Assembly (NCBI GenBank): GCA_050290865.1
Contig: JBNKIW010000002.1
Coordinates: 1 to 64,000, forward strand
Length of the DNA stretch: 64,000 nt
DNA from: JARRLC01 sp050290865
GTDB taxonomy: Bacteria > Pseudomonadota > Alphaproteobacteria > Rhizobiales > Rhodomicrobiaceae
Direction of reading: 5' to 3'
The notes under the pieces: generated by a model
What the model saw: only the letters and a program-made list of their open reading frames with translations
Database searches by the model: none
Told to the model about the DNA's origin: nothing
Made by a program: the position numbers and the translations under genes
Shown: in pieces, positions 1 through 8,848 of the stretch
How the letters are laid out: each line of letters opens with the position of its first letter
Numbering within the stretch: the stretch's first letter is position 1

Positions 1-445
1 TCATGAGGGAATGTCCCTATGCTAACGTATTACGAGAGAGCGGGGACATACCGGATCGGCCGGTATGGCAGTGCGGCATCATGCCTTTGGGCCATTGGAG
101 GGGGAGCGGCCCAATCTGCCATCCCGCTCAGACTAGTCCTGGTGGGCCTGCGGGTGAAGGCGATACCGGAATCTTATTCTCCGGACCTCTAACGCCAAAT
201 CTACGATTTTCATAAAAGTCGCCTACAATTTTCCAGGAAATGCAACTGTTGCCCGGCTGCGGCCGCCGCTGCACCCGGTCCGCCGCCTCGACTGCTGCTT
301 CTCCCCTCCCCTCCCCCGGCACGGAAGGCAGATCGAAAAAGCAACGGTGGCGCCGGAGGAGAGAACTCGAAGAATACAAACCGGTCTGACTGCATTTTTC
401 ATAATGATGAAATCGTGAGACGCAATGCCGCACAGTGAAGATTGG
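1..445. other. Intergenic region, no supported gene
   Basis: I see no convincing coding region here. Short frames exist on both strands, but none shows a recognisable domain or a good ribosome binding site. A 7-bp inverted repeat lies at 87-93 and 108-114 without a T run, so it is not a clear terminator. The end of a gene lying to the left of the window cannot be excluded. Confidence 0.4.
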
Positions 446-474
446 TTGAGATCTCTTCGGGGAAGCTATTAGAT
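446..474 (+). promoter_or_regulatory. Candidate sigma70-type promoter for the secreted-protein cluster
   Basis: The hexamer TTGAGA at 446-451 and TTAGAT at 469-474 are separated by 17 bases. They lie about 40 bases upstream of the first gene of the cluster. The match is good by eye but transcription was not tested. Confidence 0.45.
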
Positions 475-510
475 ATCTGTCAGTAGTTTCTGGCGCTTGG
501 CGACGCTTCG

Positions 511-1362
511 GTGGCTGCCTCCCTCATGCGGCTAGCAATGACTTGGTTTCAGAGTCGTGTTCTCGGAATTATTCTCAGTGCCTCCCTTGCGGGAATGGCT
601 CCGGATGCCAGGGGGCAGAGCCATGGTGGAACGGCATCCGGAACCGGTGGGTCTTCCGGTACGAGCGCCGCGGCCAGCGCGGAGAATGGCGCCTTCGCCG
701 TCGATGGCGCCTCCGGAATGCCGGGCGGGGCGATCCCGTTGAGGGTCCGCCTGCCAGCCGCTTTCAGCGCCCGGGCCGCGTCGAAGGCAGCCTACACCTT
801 TCTGATGTTCAAGGGCCTCCCGGAAGGTTTCCTGCTCAATGCTGGATTCCAGACACGCAACACATGGCTCGTTTCGATAAACGATATCCGGGATTTGAAA
901 ATGACCGTCCCGCAAGAGTTTCAAGGCGCGTTCAATGTCGACGCCTATCTCTATCGCGGAAAAGGCTTCGCTCCCTACAGAAGCGCCTTTCAGGTCCGGA
1001 TCGCGCTTCCCGGGCAGAGCTTGCCCACGTCCACCACCTATGCAGGGGGGGCCTCCTCCTCAGCGACGCAAGATGCGACGATCCAGCCCCGCATCGAAGC
1101 GCCGCTCTCCAGAAAGGAGGAGGAGGAGCTGTTCGCGCAAGGCGAGGCAGAGCTTCACAACGGCAATATCGTCTTTGCCCGCCTGCTGTTCGAAGAACTC
1201 GTTTCTCATGGCAATGTGCGCGGCCTTTTCGCGCTGGCCAAGACGTACGACCCGGCCGTTCTGCAGCAGCTCGGCGCCGTGGGCATTCAGGGGGACGCTC
1301 AAAAAGCAAGGGAGCTGTACCGCAAAGCTTCGGAATTCGCGGGGATCCCTGCCCCGGAATAA
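511..1362 (+). CDS. Secreted protein with C-terminal Sel1/TPR-like repeat
   Basis: This 283-residue protein starts at GTG with a hydrophobic signal segment (about residues 17-32, cleavage probably near ARGQ at 33-36), so it should act in the periplasm. A Gly/Ser/Ala-rich linker (about 37-65) follows. The last 80 residues are helical and end in a Sel1-like unit with the pattern A-x2-LY-x2-A. The middle part is not recognised. ATG codons at 526 and 538 are alternative starts, and none has a strong ribosome binding site. It is followed after 77 bases by a TAXI-type binding protein gene on the same strand, which suggests a shared transcript. Sel1 repeats usually mediate protein contacts; the partner is unknown. 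Confidence 0.7.
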   Translation: MAASLMRLAMTWFQSRVLGIILSASLAGMAPDARGQSHGGTASGTGGSSGTSAAASAENGAFAVDGASGMPGGAIPLRVRLPAAFSARAASKAAYTFLMFKGLPEGFLLNAGFQTRNTWLVSINDIRDLKMTVPQEFQGAFNVDAYLYRGKGFAPYRSAFQVRIALPGQSLPTSTTYAGGASSSATQDATIQPRIEAPLSRKEEEELFAQGEAELHNGNIVFARLLFEELVSHGNVRGLFALAKTYDPAVLQQLGAVGIQGDAQKARELYRKASEFAGIPAPE

Positions 1363-1439
1363 GCCGCTACGCGCAAAGGATAAATCCATTCGGGAGAGGC
1401 CGGGTTCCGGCCATCCTCCCTTTCGCCTGAGGGACCAAC

Positions 1440-2591
1440 ATGTTCGGAACTCGAAACAGATCGGCGGCCGGTCTTATGCTGGCGGCGGTGTTTTTCACGG
1501 CTTGGGCATCTCCGGCCTCCGCTCAAGGGACGACCGCCTGGAGACCGCAAGCGCAGACGCAAGACGCCGATACCGCCGGCGGCATCCGGGAGCGCGTGAA
1601 CCGCTGGACGATCGGGCTCGCGGCGGGCAAGCCGGAAGGCGCACCGCTGCGCTTTGCCTCCGAACTGGCGCGCGTGCTCAACAGCCGCGGCGAGATGCGG
1701 GTGATCCCCTTGGTGACGCGCGGAATCTCCGGCAACCTCAAGGATCTGCTGTACCTGCGCGGCGTCGTTGCCGCCATCGTCTATGCAGACTCGCTGGGCG
1801 AACTGAGCGGCCAACCGAACGTTCAGCACAAGGTGAATTACATTGCCAACCTGTTTCCGGCGGAGATGCATGTTCTGGTACGGCCCGAAATCCGGACGCT
1901 CGAAGACCTGAGAGGCAAGAAGGTCAACTTCAACACCAAGGGGACGGCGGCGGCCTATACCGGTCCGATCATTTTCGACAAGCTGAAGCTGGGGGCCATT
2001 CATACATTCATCCCGCACCCTGTCGCGATGAAGAAGATGCGCAAGAGCGACGCGTTCGCCGCGGTGGTGTTCGTCTCTTCGAAACCTCTCAACGCGTTTG
2101 CGGGCAAGAAATGGCCCCGGGGATTTCATTTCCTGCCGGTGCCCTACAGCATCAGGCTGGGCAGGTATTATCTGCCGAGCGCACTCAAGCATACCGACTA
2201 TCCCGATCTCATCGCCGAGGGTGAACCGGTGCAGACCATCGCCGTCCCGGCGGTGCTGGCGGCTTTCGACTGGAAGAAGACGAGCGATCGCTACCGCAGA
2301 ATGAAGCGCTTCGTGAGGTATCTCTTCAACAAGCTGACGATTCTACGGACCCAGCCCGGCTACCATCCCAAATGGAAAGACGTGAACCTCGCGGGCAAAG
2401 TGGCCGGCTGGGATCGTTTTCCACCGGTTCAGGCCGAGATCGACAAGCTTTCCTCACCGGGGAATCTGAGCCGCTTCCGCGCGGAGGCGGCCAAGGCGAT
2501 CCCCGGCGATCGCGTCGCGCAGGAACGCCTGTTCCAGGAATTCTTGAAATGGGCGAGAGATCCCGCCCGTCGCCAGAATGCGGAACGATAG
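1440..2591 (+). CDS. TAXI-family (NMT1-like) periplasmic solute-binding protein
   Basis: The 383-residue product begins with a typical signal peptide ending near ASAQ (residues 26-29). The following region (about 55-300) resembles TAXI/NMT1-type substrate-binding proteins: the LAAGKPEGAPLRFASEL stretch early, then the segment around LEDLRGKKVNFNTKGTA at about 155-172. A GAGGGA box lies 6 bases before the ATG. TAXI proteins normally feed a TRAP permease, but no permease gene is adjacent, so it may serve a distant transporter or act as a sensor. The C-terminal 80 residues are basic and helical and extend beyond the usual fold. The ligand is unknown. Confidence 0.7.
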   Translation: MFGTRNRSAAGLMLAAVFFTAWASPASAQGTTAWRPQAQTQDADTAGGIRERVNRWTIGLAAGKPEGAPLRFASELARVLNSRGEMRVIPLVTRGISGNLKDLLYLRGVVAAIVYADSLGELSGQPNVQHKVNYIANLFPAEMHVLVRPEIRTLEDLRGKKVNFNTKGTAAAYTGPIIFDKLKLGAIHTFIPHPVAMKKMRKSDAFAAVVFVSSKPLNAFAGKKWPRGFHFLPVPYSIRLGRYYLPSALKHTDYPDLIAEGEPVQTIAVPAVLAAFDWKKTSDRYRRMKRFVRYLFNKLTILRTQPGYHPKWKDVNLAGKVAGWDRFPPVQAEIDKLSSPGNLSRFRAEAAKAIPGDRVAQERLFQEFLKWARDPARRQNAER

Positions 2592-2669
2592 CCAAAACGG
2601 CCCTGCACGTCCTCGTGCTCCAGCTTCGGGGGCCGGTTTCCGGGCGTCTGAGCCGGCGCACCAACCCTG

Positions 2670-2690
2670 GCGCGGCACGGTCTGCCGCGC
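2670..2690 (+). repeat. Intercistronic 8-bp inverted repeat
   Basis: GCGCGGCA at 2670-2677 is followed after 5 bases by its exact reverse complement at 2683-2690. It lies between the TAXI-type gene and the DsrE-like gene. No T run follows, so it may stabilise mRNA or bind a protein rather than terminate. Confidence 0.5.
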
Positions 2691-2720
2691 GTCAACCCAG
2701 CTCAATCTCCAGGAGGGCAA

Positions 2721-3176
2721 ATGATCAAATTCCGCAACATCGTGCTCGCGCTCGCGTTGGCCACCGGTATTCCGGCGTCGGCAGCGTTCGCCGAAGAGAC
2801 GCCGGCGCCTGCCAAGGTGCTGGTCCATGTCGACAACAACGACCAGAAGGTTTTGACGCTGGCGCTCAACAACGTCCTGAACCTTCTCAAATACTACAAA
2901 AAGAATGGCACGAAGGTGCAGGTCGAAATCCTGGCCAACGGTCCGGGAGTGCATCTGCTGCGCGAGGATACCAGCCCGGCAAAGGAACGCGTCATGAAGA
3001 TGGCGGCGGAGAACCCGCAGATTCAGTTCTCTGCCTGCGCCAACACGGTGGCGGCGATGACGAAGAAAGCAGGCGGCAAGAAGCCCCCGCTTCTGAAGGT
3101 GGCCAAGATTGTGCCGTCCGGTGTCGTGCGCATCGTCGAACTGGAGAAGCAGGGTTACACCTACATCAAACCTTGA
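2721..3176 (+). CDS. Periplasmic DsrE/DsrF-like family protein
   Basis: The protein has 151 residues with a signal peptide of about 24 residues (cleavage near AFA-EE). The mature part fits the small DsrE-like fold: a beta strand VLVHVD at 33-38, a long helix, NGPGV at 73-77, and one cysteine (Cys106) in the FSACANT segment, the position of the reactive cysteine in many DsrE relatives. DsrE proteins carry sulfur as cysteine persulfide in cytoplasmic relays; exported single-cysteine relatives are common but poorly understood. The start is set by a GGAGGG box 6 bases upstream. It closes the run of three secreted-protein genes. A role in periplasmic sulfur or redox chemistry is inference only. 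Confidence 0.75.
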   Translation: MIKFRNIVLALALATGIPASAAFAEETPAPAKVLVHVDNNDQKVLTLALNNVLNLLKYYKKNGTKVQVEILANGPGVHLLREDTSPAKERVMKMAAENPQIQFSACANTVAAMTKKAGGKKPPLLKVAKIVPSGVVRIVELEKQGYTYIKP

Positions 3177-3197
3177 TCCGGCGGATTGCATAACGGT

Positions 3198-3226
3198 CCG
3201 GGGCCCCGCCTTGCGGCTGGCCCCGG
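3198..3226. terminator. GC-rich hairpin between convergent genes
   Basis: CCGGGGCC at 3198-3205 pairs exactly with GGCCCCGG at 3219-3226 around a 13-base loop. It sits between convergent genes, where a bidirectional terminator would be useful. There is no strong T run on either side, so termination is uncertain. Confidence 0.4.
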
Positions 3227-3282
3227 CGCCTCTTGATCGCGTTCACGGCCGCGACCGTTTCTCAAGATGAGAGACACCCCTC

Positions 3283-3798
3283 TCAGGATGCACGCGCCGC
3301 CATCTTGCTCCGGAGTTTCTCCAATACGCTATCGACGGTGTCGTCCATCCTGTTGGCCACCACGTACAGGTCGTGAAGCTCCCTCAACGTGAGCTTGTCG
3401 CCCTTCATTATGGCCGTACGCGCCTGCTTCTCGAAGATGTTCCAGTCCTTCTTGAACTTGGTCAGCGCCGAAGCCGCGTCGCTCGTCAGGTTCATCTTGC
3501 CAAGCTGGCCGACATAGACCTTGACAGCCTGAGCGTCGTCGTCGAAATCGGCGACAATGGCCTTGCGTTCCTTGGCCGTGGCTTTGGAGAGCAGGAAGAT
3601 GTTGAGCGTCGCCTCGGCCACATTGGATTCCAGCTTGGCGAAGGCCGCGTAGGTGATGAAGTCGGCGGTGGGACCGACGATCAAGGGCTGATGGCCCTTC
3701 TGATCGGCATAGCTTGCGCCGCCCCAGAGCAGCGCTGCGGAGCTGACCACGATCAGCGATGCCCGGAGCACCGCCCTTAGAAATCGTTTCATGAGCAT
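3283..3798 (-). CDS. Secreted all-helical PilJ-like protein
   Basis: The 171-residue protein carries a signal peptide (residues 1 to about 31, cleavage near SYA-DQ). The mature part is predicted all-helical, with an AKLESNVAEATLNIFLLSKA stretch and a C-terminal helix rich in basic and acidic residues. This resembles the helical sensory module found at the N-terminus of PilJ and NarX-type receptors, here alone without membrane or signalling domains. A GAGG box lies about 7 bases before the ATG. It faces the TAXI/DsrE cluster and may be part of the same periplasmic function, but that is only positional. The ligand is unknown. Confidence 0.55.
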   Translation of the reverse strand: MLMKRFLRAVLRASLIVVSSAALLWGGASYADQKGHQPLIVGPTADFITYAAFAKLESNVAEATLNIFLLSKATAKERKAIVADFDDDAQAVKVYVGQLGKMNLTSDAASALTKFKKDWNIFEKQARTAIMKGDKLTLRELHDLYVVANRMDDTVDSVLEKLRSKMAARAS

Positions 3799-3983
3799 CT
3801 CAGATCCTCATCGGATTGGGGGTAACTGTGCGGCGCGGAACGTCCCGGAAGAGGCGTGCCGCGCGAGATGAGACTGAGGTATAACCGTCTATTGTTGGCC
3901 TTCGCCTAAGAGCGCGCGCGGAATTGTAGACAATATCGAGACAGGAGCGTGAAAATCCTGGAATTCGTTCGAATTGTTGTCGA

Positions 3984-4002
3984 AAATAGCGCAATGCTAT
4001 TT
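3984..4002 (-). terminator. AT-rich hairpin downstream of rimM
   Basis: AAATAGC and GCTATTT form a 7-bp stem with a 5-base loop about 50 bases beyond the rimM stop on the minus strand. The T tract after it is short, so this is a weak terminator candidate. Confidence 0.3.
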
Positions 4003-4049
4003 AATTTCTACGGTAGGGAGTGGCGTTCGCCGCCCGCTCGCTGCGCTTC

Positions 4050-4676
4050 TCAGCCTTCGATATCTTCCTGTGGGCACACGACGATGCGCCGCGCGGCGGT
4101 GTCCACCACGGGGACCGCCTTCTTCGTAAACGCAACCAGCAGCGTCTGGCGCGCGTCCGGCTGGCGGATTTCGAGCAGATCGCCAGCACCGTAATTCTGC
4201 ACGGCGATCACCTCGCCGATTTCCGCGCCTTCGGGCGAGACCGCGGCGAGACCGACGAGATCGTCATAGTACCATTCGTTCTCGTCCGGCGCGGGAAGGC
4301 CGTCGCGGGAAACATAGAGATCGACCCCGCGAAGCGCTTCTGCGGCGGTGCGATCAGCGATCCCGGTCAGCCGTGCGGCAACCGCGGCTCCTTTGATGAA
4401 GCGCAGGTCTTCGATCTGGAAAATACGGCCGTCCCCGGCGGTCAGGGGGCCGTAGGCGGTGATGTTTTCGGGGGCCTCGGTGAAGGTGGTGATACGCACC
4501 TCGCCCTTCAGCCCTTGCGCACCGGTGATGCGGCCAAGCAGGACCATATCGCCACGGGAAGGCTCGGGGCCGCCGCTGCCGCGCCCTGCCTGCGTTCCGG
4601 CCTCGCGAGCATCACGCCCATGCGCGGAGGAGCCGTCGCCGGCTGCTCCGTGGTCCGCGTTGCTCCTCCTGGCCAT
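4050..4676 (-). CDS. rimM: Ribosome maturation factor RimM
   Basis: RimM binds ribosomal protein S19 and helps mature the 30S head domain. The core begins with MVLLGRITGAQGLKGEVRI, the standard N-terminal RimM barrel, and ends with a PRC-barrel (EWYYDDLVGLAA, then GEVIAVQNYGAGDLLEI). The chosen ATG at 4676 has a GGAGG box 7 bases upstream, giving 208 residues and a low-complexity 43-residue N-terminal extension rich in Gly, Ala and Arg. A GTG two codons earlier would leave no spacing. Starting at the internal Met (4547) would give a normal-length protein but lacks a clear ribosome binding site. It follows rpsP by 18 bases. The usual next genes trmD and rplS are absent. Confidence 0.92.
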   Translation of the reverse strand: MARRSNADHGAAGDGSSAHGRDAREAGTQAGRGSGGPEPSRGDMVLLGRITGAQGLKGEVRITTFTEAPENITAYGPLTAGDGRIFQIEDLRFIKGAAVAARLTGIADRTAAEALRGVDLYVSRDGLPAPDENEWYYDDLVGLAAVSPEGAEIGEVIAVQNYGAGDLLEIRQPDARQTLLVAFTKKAVPVVDTAARRIVVCPQEDIEG

Positions 4677-4694
4677 CCGCACGCCTCCCGGCGG

Positions 4695-5063
4695 TCAGGT
4701 CGCCTCGGCGCCGCCCGCCGCGGCTTCCTCGGCCTTCTTGGCCTTTTCCTCGGCGCGCTCGACCGCCTTCTTGCCGGGCTTGGCCCTCTTCGGGTTGCTC
4801 TTCGCCGCACGCTTGGCAAGGCCCTTTTCGTCGAGGAAGCGGAGCACACGGTCGGTCGGCTGCGCGCCGACGGACAGCCAGTATTTGATGCGCTCTTCGT
4901 CGAGGACGATGCGGTCGGTATTGTCCTTGGGCAGCATCGGGTTCCACGAGCCGAGCCGCTCGATGAAACGGCCGTCGCGTGGCGCGGTCGCCTCGGCGAG
5001 GACGATGCGGTAGTAGGGGCGTTTCTTGGCGCCGCCCCGGGCGAGTCTGATTTTCAGTGACAT
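4695..5063 (-). CDS. rpsP: 30S ribosomal protein S16
   Basis: The 122-residue protein begins [20 protein letters not shown], the diagnostic S16 N-terminus, followed by the [11 protein letters not shown] and [16 protein letters not shown] segments. The C-terminal 40 residues form a Lys/Ala/Glu-rich tail typical of alphaproteobacterial S16. The ATG at 5063 has an AAGGAAG box upstream; the frame stays open for 12 more codons but that extension has no family similarity. It is followed by rimM, as in the conserved ffh-rpsP-rimM-trmD-rplS order. Confidence 0.97.
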   Translation of the reverse strand: MSLKIRLARGGAKKRPYYRIVLAEATAPRDGRFIERLGSWNPMLPKDNTDRIVLDEERIKYWLSVGAQPTDRVLRFLDEKGLAKRAAKSNPKRAKPGKKAVERAEEKAKKAEEAAAGGAEAT

Positions 5064-5225
5064 GTCTGTCTTCCTTGTCTGAACGCTGTTTCTAACCAAT
5101 GAATTCCCAATTGGGGCAAGCTGATCGCCCGCTGTCGCGTGGACGGAAGGTCCGCTGTCGGCAGCGCCAGGGCCACTTCCTTGAGGGGATCCCGCTTCGT
5201 TCCAGTTTTCCTTGCGCCGCGGTTG

Positions 5226-5390
5226 CTAATCCTGCTCGCGGCCTTCGCTTTCCCCCCGCACCCTCATCGCCTCGCGGCGGCGCCTGTCCTCGGCCTCAAG
5301 CTTTGCGAGAAAACCCGGCAGCATGTGCAACGCAACGCCAAAGCCGACCACCACGACACTCATCAGATACACCCACCACGGTATTGCCAT
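5226..5390 (-). CDS. Small single-span membrane protein (54 residues)
   Basis: This short frame between ffh and rpsP encodes MAIPWWVYLMSVVVVGFGVA and then a highly charged Glu/Arg-rich tail. The layout is one transmembrane helix (about residues 6-26) followed by a cytoplasmic helix with the cluster EAEDRRRREAMRVRGE. A purine-rich stretch with GGGGCGAGG precedes the ATG. It lies on the same strand as ffh, rpsP and rimM, so it may be cotranscribed. I do not recognise the family. Support comes from amphipathic design, strand and start signal, not from homology. Confidence 0.5.
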   Translation of the reverse strand: MAIPWWVYLMSVVVVGFGVALHMLPGFLAKLEAEDRRRREAMRVRGESEGREQD

Positions 5391-5412
5391 CGCCTCGCCC
5401 CTTCGTAACTAC

Positions 5413-5444
5413 GCCCATATGCCCGTATGCCCATGCGCCCATTC
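5413..5444. repeat. Four imperfect 8-bp tandem repeats
   Basis: The units GCCCATAT, GCCCGTAT, GCCCATGC and GCCCATTC follow each other without gaps in the non-coding space between ffh and the small membrane-protein frame. This is a short microsatellite-like array. No function is evident. Confidence 0.6.
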
Positions 5445-5460
5445 ACGGCCTGCGGCTCAC

Positions 5461-5491
5461 GCTGGATTCGCGCTTTCGCGGGAATGACAAG
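5461..5491. repeat. REP-like palindromic repeat, copy 1
   Basis: The stretch GGATTCGCGCTTTCGCGGGA followed by ATGAC matches the widespread intergenic palindrome whose other orientation reads TCATTCCCGCGAAAGCGGGA. Related copies lie at 30161-30245 and 38882-38918. It sits just beyond the ffh stop codon. Confidence 0.65.
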
Positions 5492-5501
5492 GAGCGAAAA
5501 C

Positions 5502-7001
<1,500 letters not shown>

Positions 7002-7109
7002 GGGCTGGCCCTGGCTGATGGTTTGCGGCTGGTGTCCCGTCTCGGAATTGCCTTTACGCACTCGCGGCACAATGTGAAGGCAATTGCGAGACGCCACACT
7101 CGCGAACGC

Positions 7110-7146
7110 AAAAAACACCCGCGGGCGAAAACTCGCTGGCGGGTGT
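7110..7146 (-). terminator. Intrinsic terminator on the minus strand
   Basis: Read on the minus strand, ACACCCGC pairs with GCGGGTGT, with a further CGA-type inner pairing, and is followed directly by TTTTTTG. This is a textbook rho-independent terminator. It lies about 170 bases after the stop of the MFS gene and about 110 bases before ffh, so it separates the two and may end a small RNA. Confidence 0.85.
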
Positions 7147-7319
7147 GCTCCCCTTGCCTCCCGGCTTAACGCCTCGCATCCTTCATGGGGATGGGCAGCC
7201 ATGTGCAAGGCGAGCGTTCTTGCGTTCGCAACTTTAATTGGAGCAAGGTTTACGCCCCCGAGGGGTGCCGCGTCAACAGCGCAATTCGGGGGGCGGCCCC
7301 TCGGGCACTGGTGATGATC
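7147..7319 (-). ncRNA. Possible small RNA or long 3' leader before the ffh terminator
   Basis: This 173-base gap holds a candidate minus-strand promoter (TTGACG at 7276-7271, GTAAAC at 7253-7248, 17-base spacer). It would start a transcript near 7240 that ends at the strong terminator at 7110, about 130 bases long. No good reading frame lies inside. It does not show the conserved loop of SRP RNA, and I do not recognise another RNA family. It could equally be just the 3' end of the MFS transcript. Confidence 0.3.
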
Positions 7320-8564
7320 TTACGGCTCCTCCGTATGCTCCGCCGCGAACACGCCATGCTCGGTCACCAGCACGATGATGAGCGCCGCCAGCGCCAGCAG
7401 CGTGAAGCCCACCACCAGCGGCCTCACCGTCCCGTCGAACGATTGCCCGACCAGCCAGCCGAACAGCGCGCCTGCGCCCGTCGTGTAGAACCCCACGAAT
7501 GACGACGCCGTCCCGGCGATCTCCCCCATCGGCTCCATGCACAGGGCGTTGAAATTCGGCGCGATCAGGCCGAAGCAGAAGAACGTCACGCCCGCAAACA
7601 GGCAGAAGACCGCCAGCGGCGGCTTGCCCGGAAACCCGGCAAGCGCCATCACCCCGCAGGCCGTCAGAAATCCGAGCATGGCGATGTGGGACACGCGCCG
7701 CATGCCCAGCCGCTCGACCAGCCGCGTGTTGAGGAACGACGCCGGAATCATCACCGTCGCCACCCCGCCGAACACCAGCGGGAAATCCGTCCCCAGCCTG
7801 TAAACATCGGTGAAGATCTGCTCGGCGCTGCCGACATAGCTCATCAGCGCGCCGAAGAACATCCCGAACGCCGTGGCGTAGCCGACCGTCTGCCGCGTGG
7901 TGACGACCGCCCCGATGGCGCGGCCGATCCGCTCCGGGGTCAGCGGGATGCACTCGCGCTCGCCATGCGTCTCGGGCAGTCTTACGGCCGACCACACTAG
8001 CGTGATGAGCGATGCCGCCAGCAGGACGAGGAAGATCCATGGCCACGGCCCGGCGGTCAGGACGGCCTGTCCGATCGTCGGCGCCAGGATCGGCACGGTA
8101 ATGAAGATCATCATCACGAAGGACATGACCCGGGCCATGCGCCGCCCGGCGAAACGGTCGCGCACGATGGCGATGGCGATGACACGCGGCGACGCGGCGC
8201 CGATCCCCTGCACCACACGCGCCGCATACATCGCAGGGGCATTCCAGGCGACAATGGCGAGAAGCGTCCCCGCGGCGAACAGGATGAGCCCGGCGAAGAG
8301 CGGCCTTTTGCGCCCGAAATGGTCGGACAGGGGGCCGAAGATGAACTGTCCGGCGGAGAAACCGACGAGATAGAAGGTGATGATGAGCTGCCGGTCGTTC
8401 GGATGGCCGACCTGGAGGGTGCGGCTCATTTCGGCGAGCGCGGGCAGCATGATGTCCACCGAAAGCGCCGTCAACGCCATCATCAGCGCAATCAGCGCGA
8501 TGAATTCGGGGAGAGGCATGCTCCTGAGCGTCGGCGAAAGGGGACGGTCGGACGTTTTCAGCAT
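7320..8564 (-). CDS. MFS drug exporter, Bcr/CflA-like
   Basis: The 414-residue protein has about 12 hydrophobic segments and belongs to the major facilitator superfamily. The loop between helices 2 and 3 reads GPLSDHFGRKRPLFAG, the MFS motif A with the GRKR form typical of Bcr/CflA drug resistance transporters, and helix 4 has the AARVVQGIGAA motif with its conserved arginine. It probably exports a small toxic molecule in exchange for protons. It is transcribed divergently from map. The substrate cannot be predicted. Confidence 0.88.
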   Translation of the reverse strand: MLKTSDRPLSPTLRSMPLPEFIALIALMMALTALSVDIMLPALAEMSRTLQVGHPNDRQLIITFYLVGFSAGQFIFGPLSDHFGRKRPLFAGLILFAAGTLLAIVAWNAPAMYAARVVQGIGAASPRVIAIAIVRDRFAGRRMARVMSFVMMIFITVPILAPTIGQAVLTAGPWPWIFLVLLAASLITLVWSAVRLPETHGERECIPLTPERIGRAIGAVVTTRQTVGYATAFGMFFGALMSYVGSAEQIFTDVYRLGTDFPLVFGGVATVMIPASFLNTRLVERLGMRRVSHIAMLGFLTACGVMALAGFPGKPPLAVFCLFAGVTFFCFGLIAPNFNALCMEPMGEIAGTASSFVGFYTTGAGALFGWLVGQSFDGTVRPLVVGFTLLALAALIIVLVTEHGVFAAEHTEEP

Positions 8565-8767
8565 GACAATGACGATAGGGGCAACCGGGGCTGTGTGTCC
8601 AGTCTCCGTGTGCGCAATGTCGGTATTATACTGCGGGATTGCAAGTATTCTCCTCAGGATACGTCATCTTGCGGAAGGTTAACCGGCTCTCTCCGGCGCG
8701 CCGGACCGAGATTTTCGGGCTGAGGAACATCCCCTCCCTCCCTGCAAAGAGACACCGGGGCAAACCA

Positions 8768-8773
8768 TATAAT
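8768..8773 (+). promoter_or_regulatory. Perfect -10 hexamer upstream of map
   Basis: TATAAT lies about 75 bases before the map start in the divergent gap 8565-8848. The -35 region (around 8745) is poor. It is a candidate map promoter only. Confidence 0.35.
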
Positions 8774-8848
8774 GTTCGACACCGGCGCCCGAATGCGCGA
8801 TGCTTCGCGGCGCGCCTACAATCCTGCAGCAGAGGACCGAATCGGCCC

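Noticed and set aside
87..114. 7-bp inverted repeat at the left end
   Set aside because: No T run and no gene context; it could be chance in GC-rich DNA.
935..2224. A 429-codon plus-strand frame overlapping the Sel1-like and TAXI-type genes
   Set aside because: It spans the gap between two real genes in another frame, has no signal peptide or domain and is very Arg-rich.
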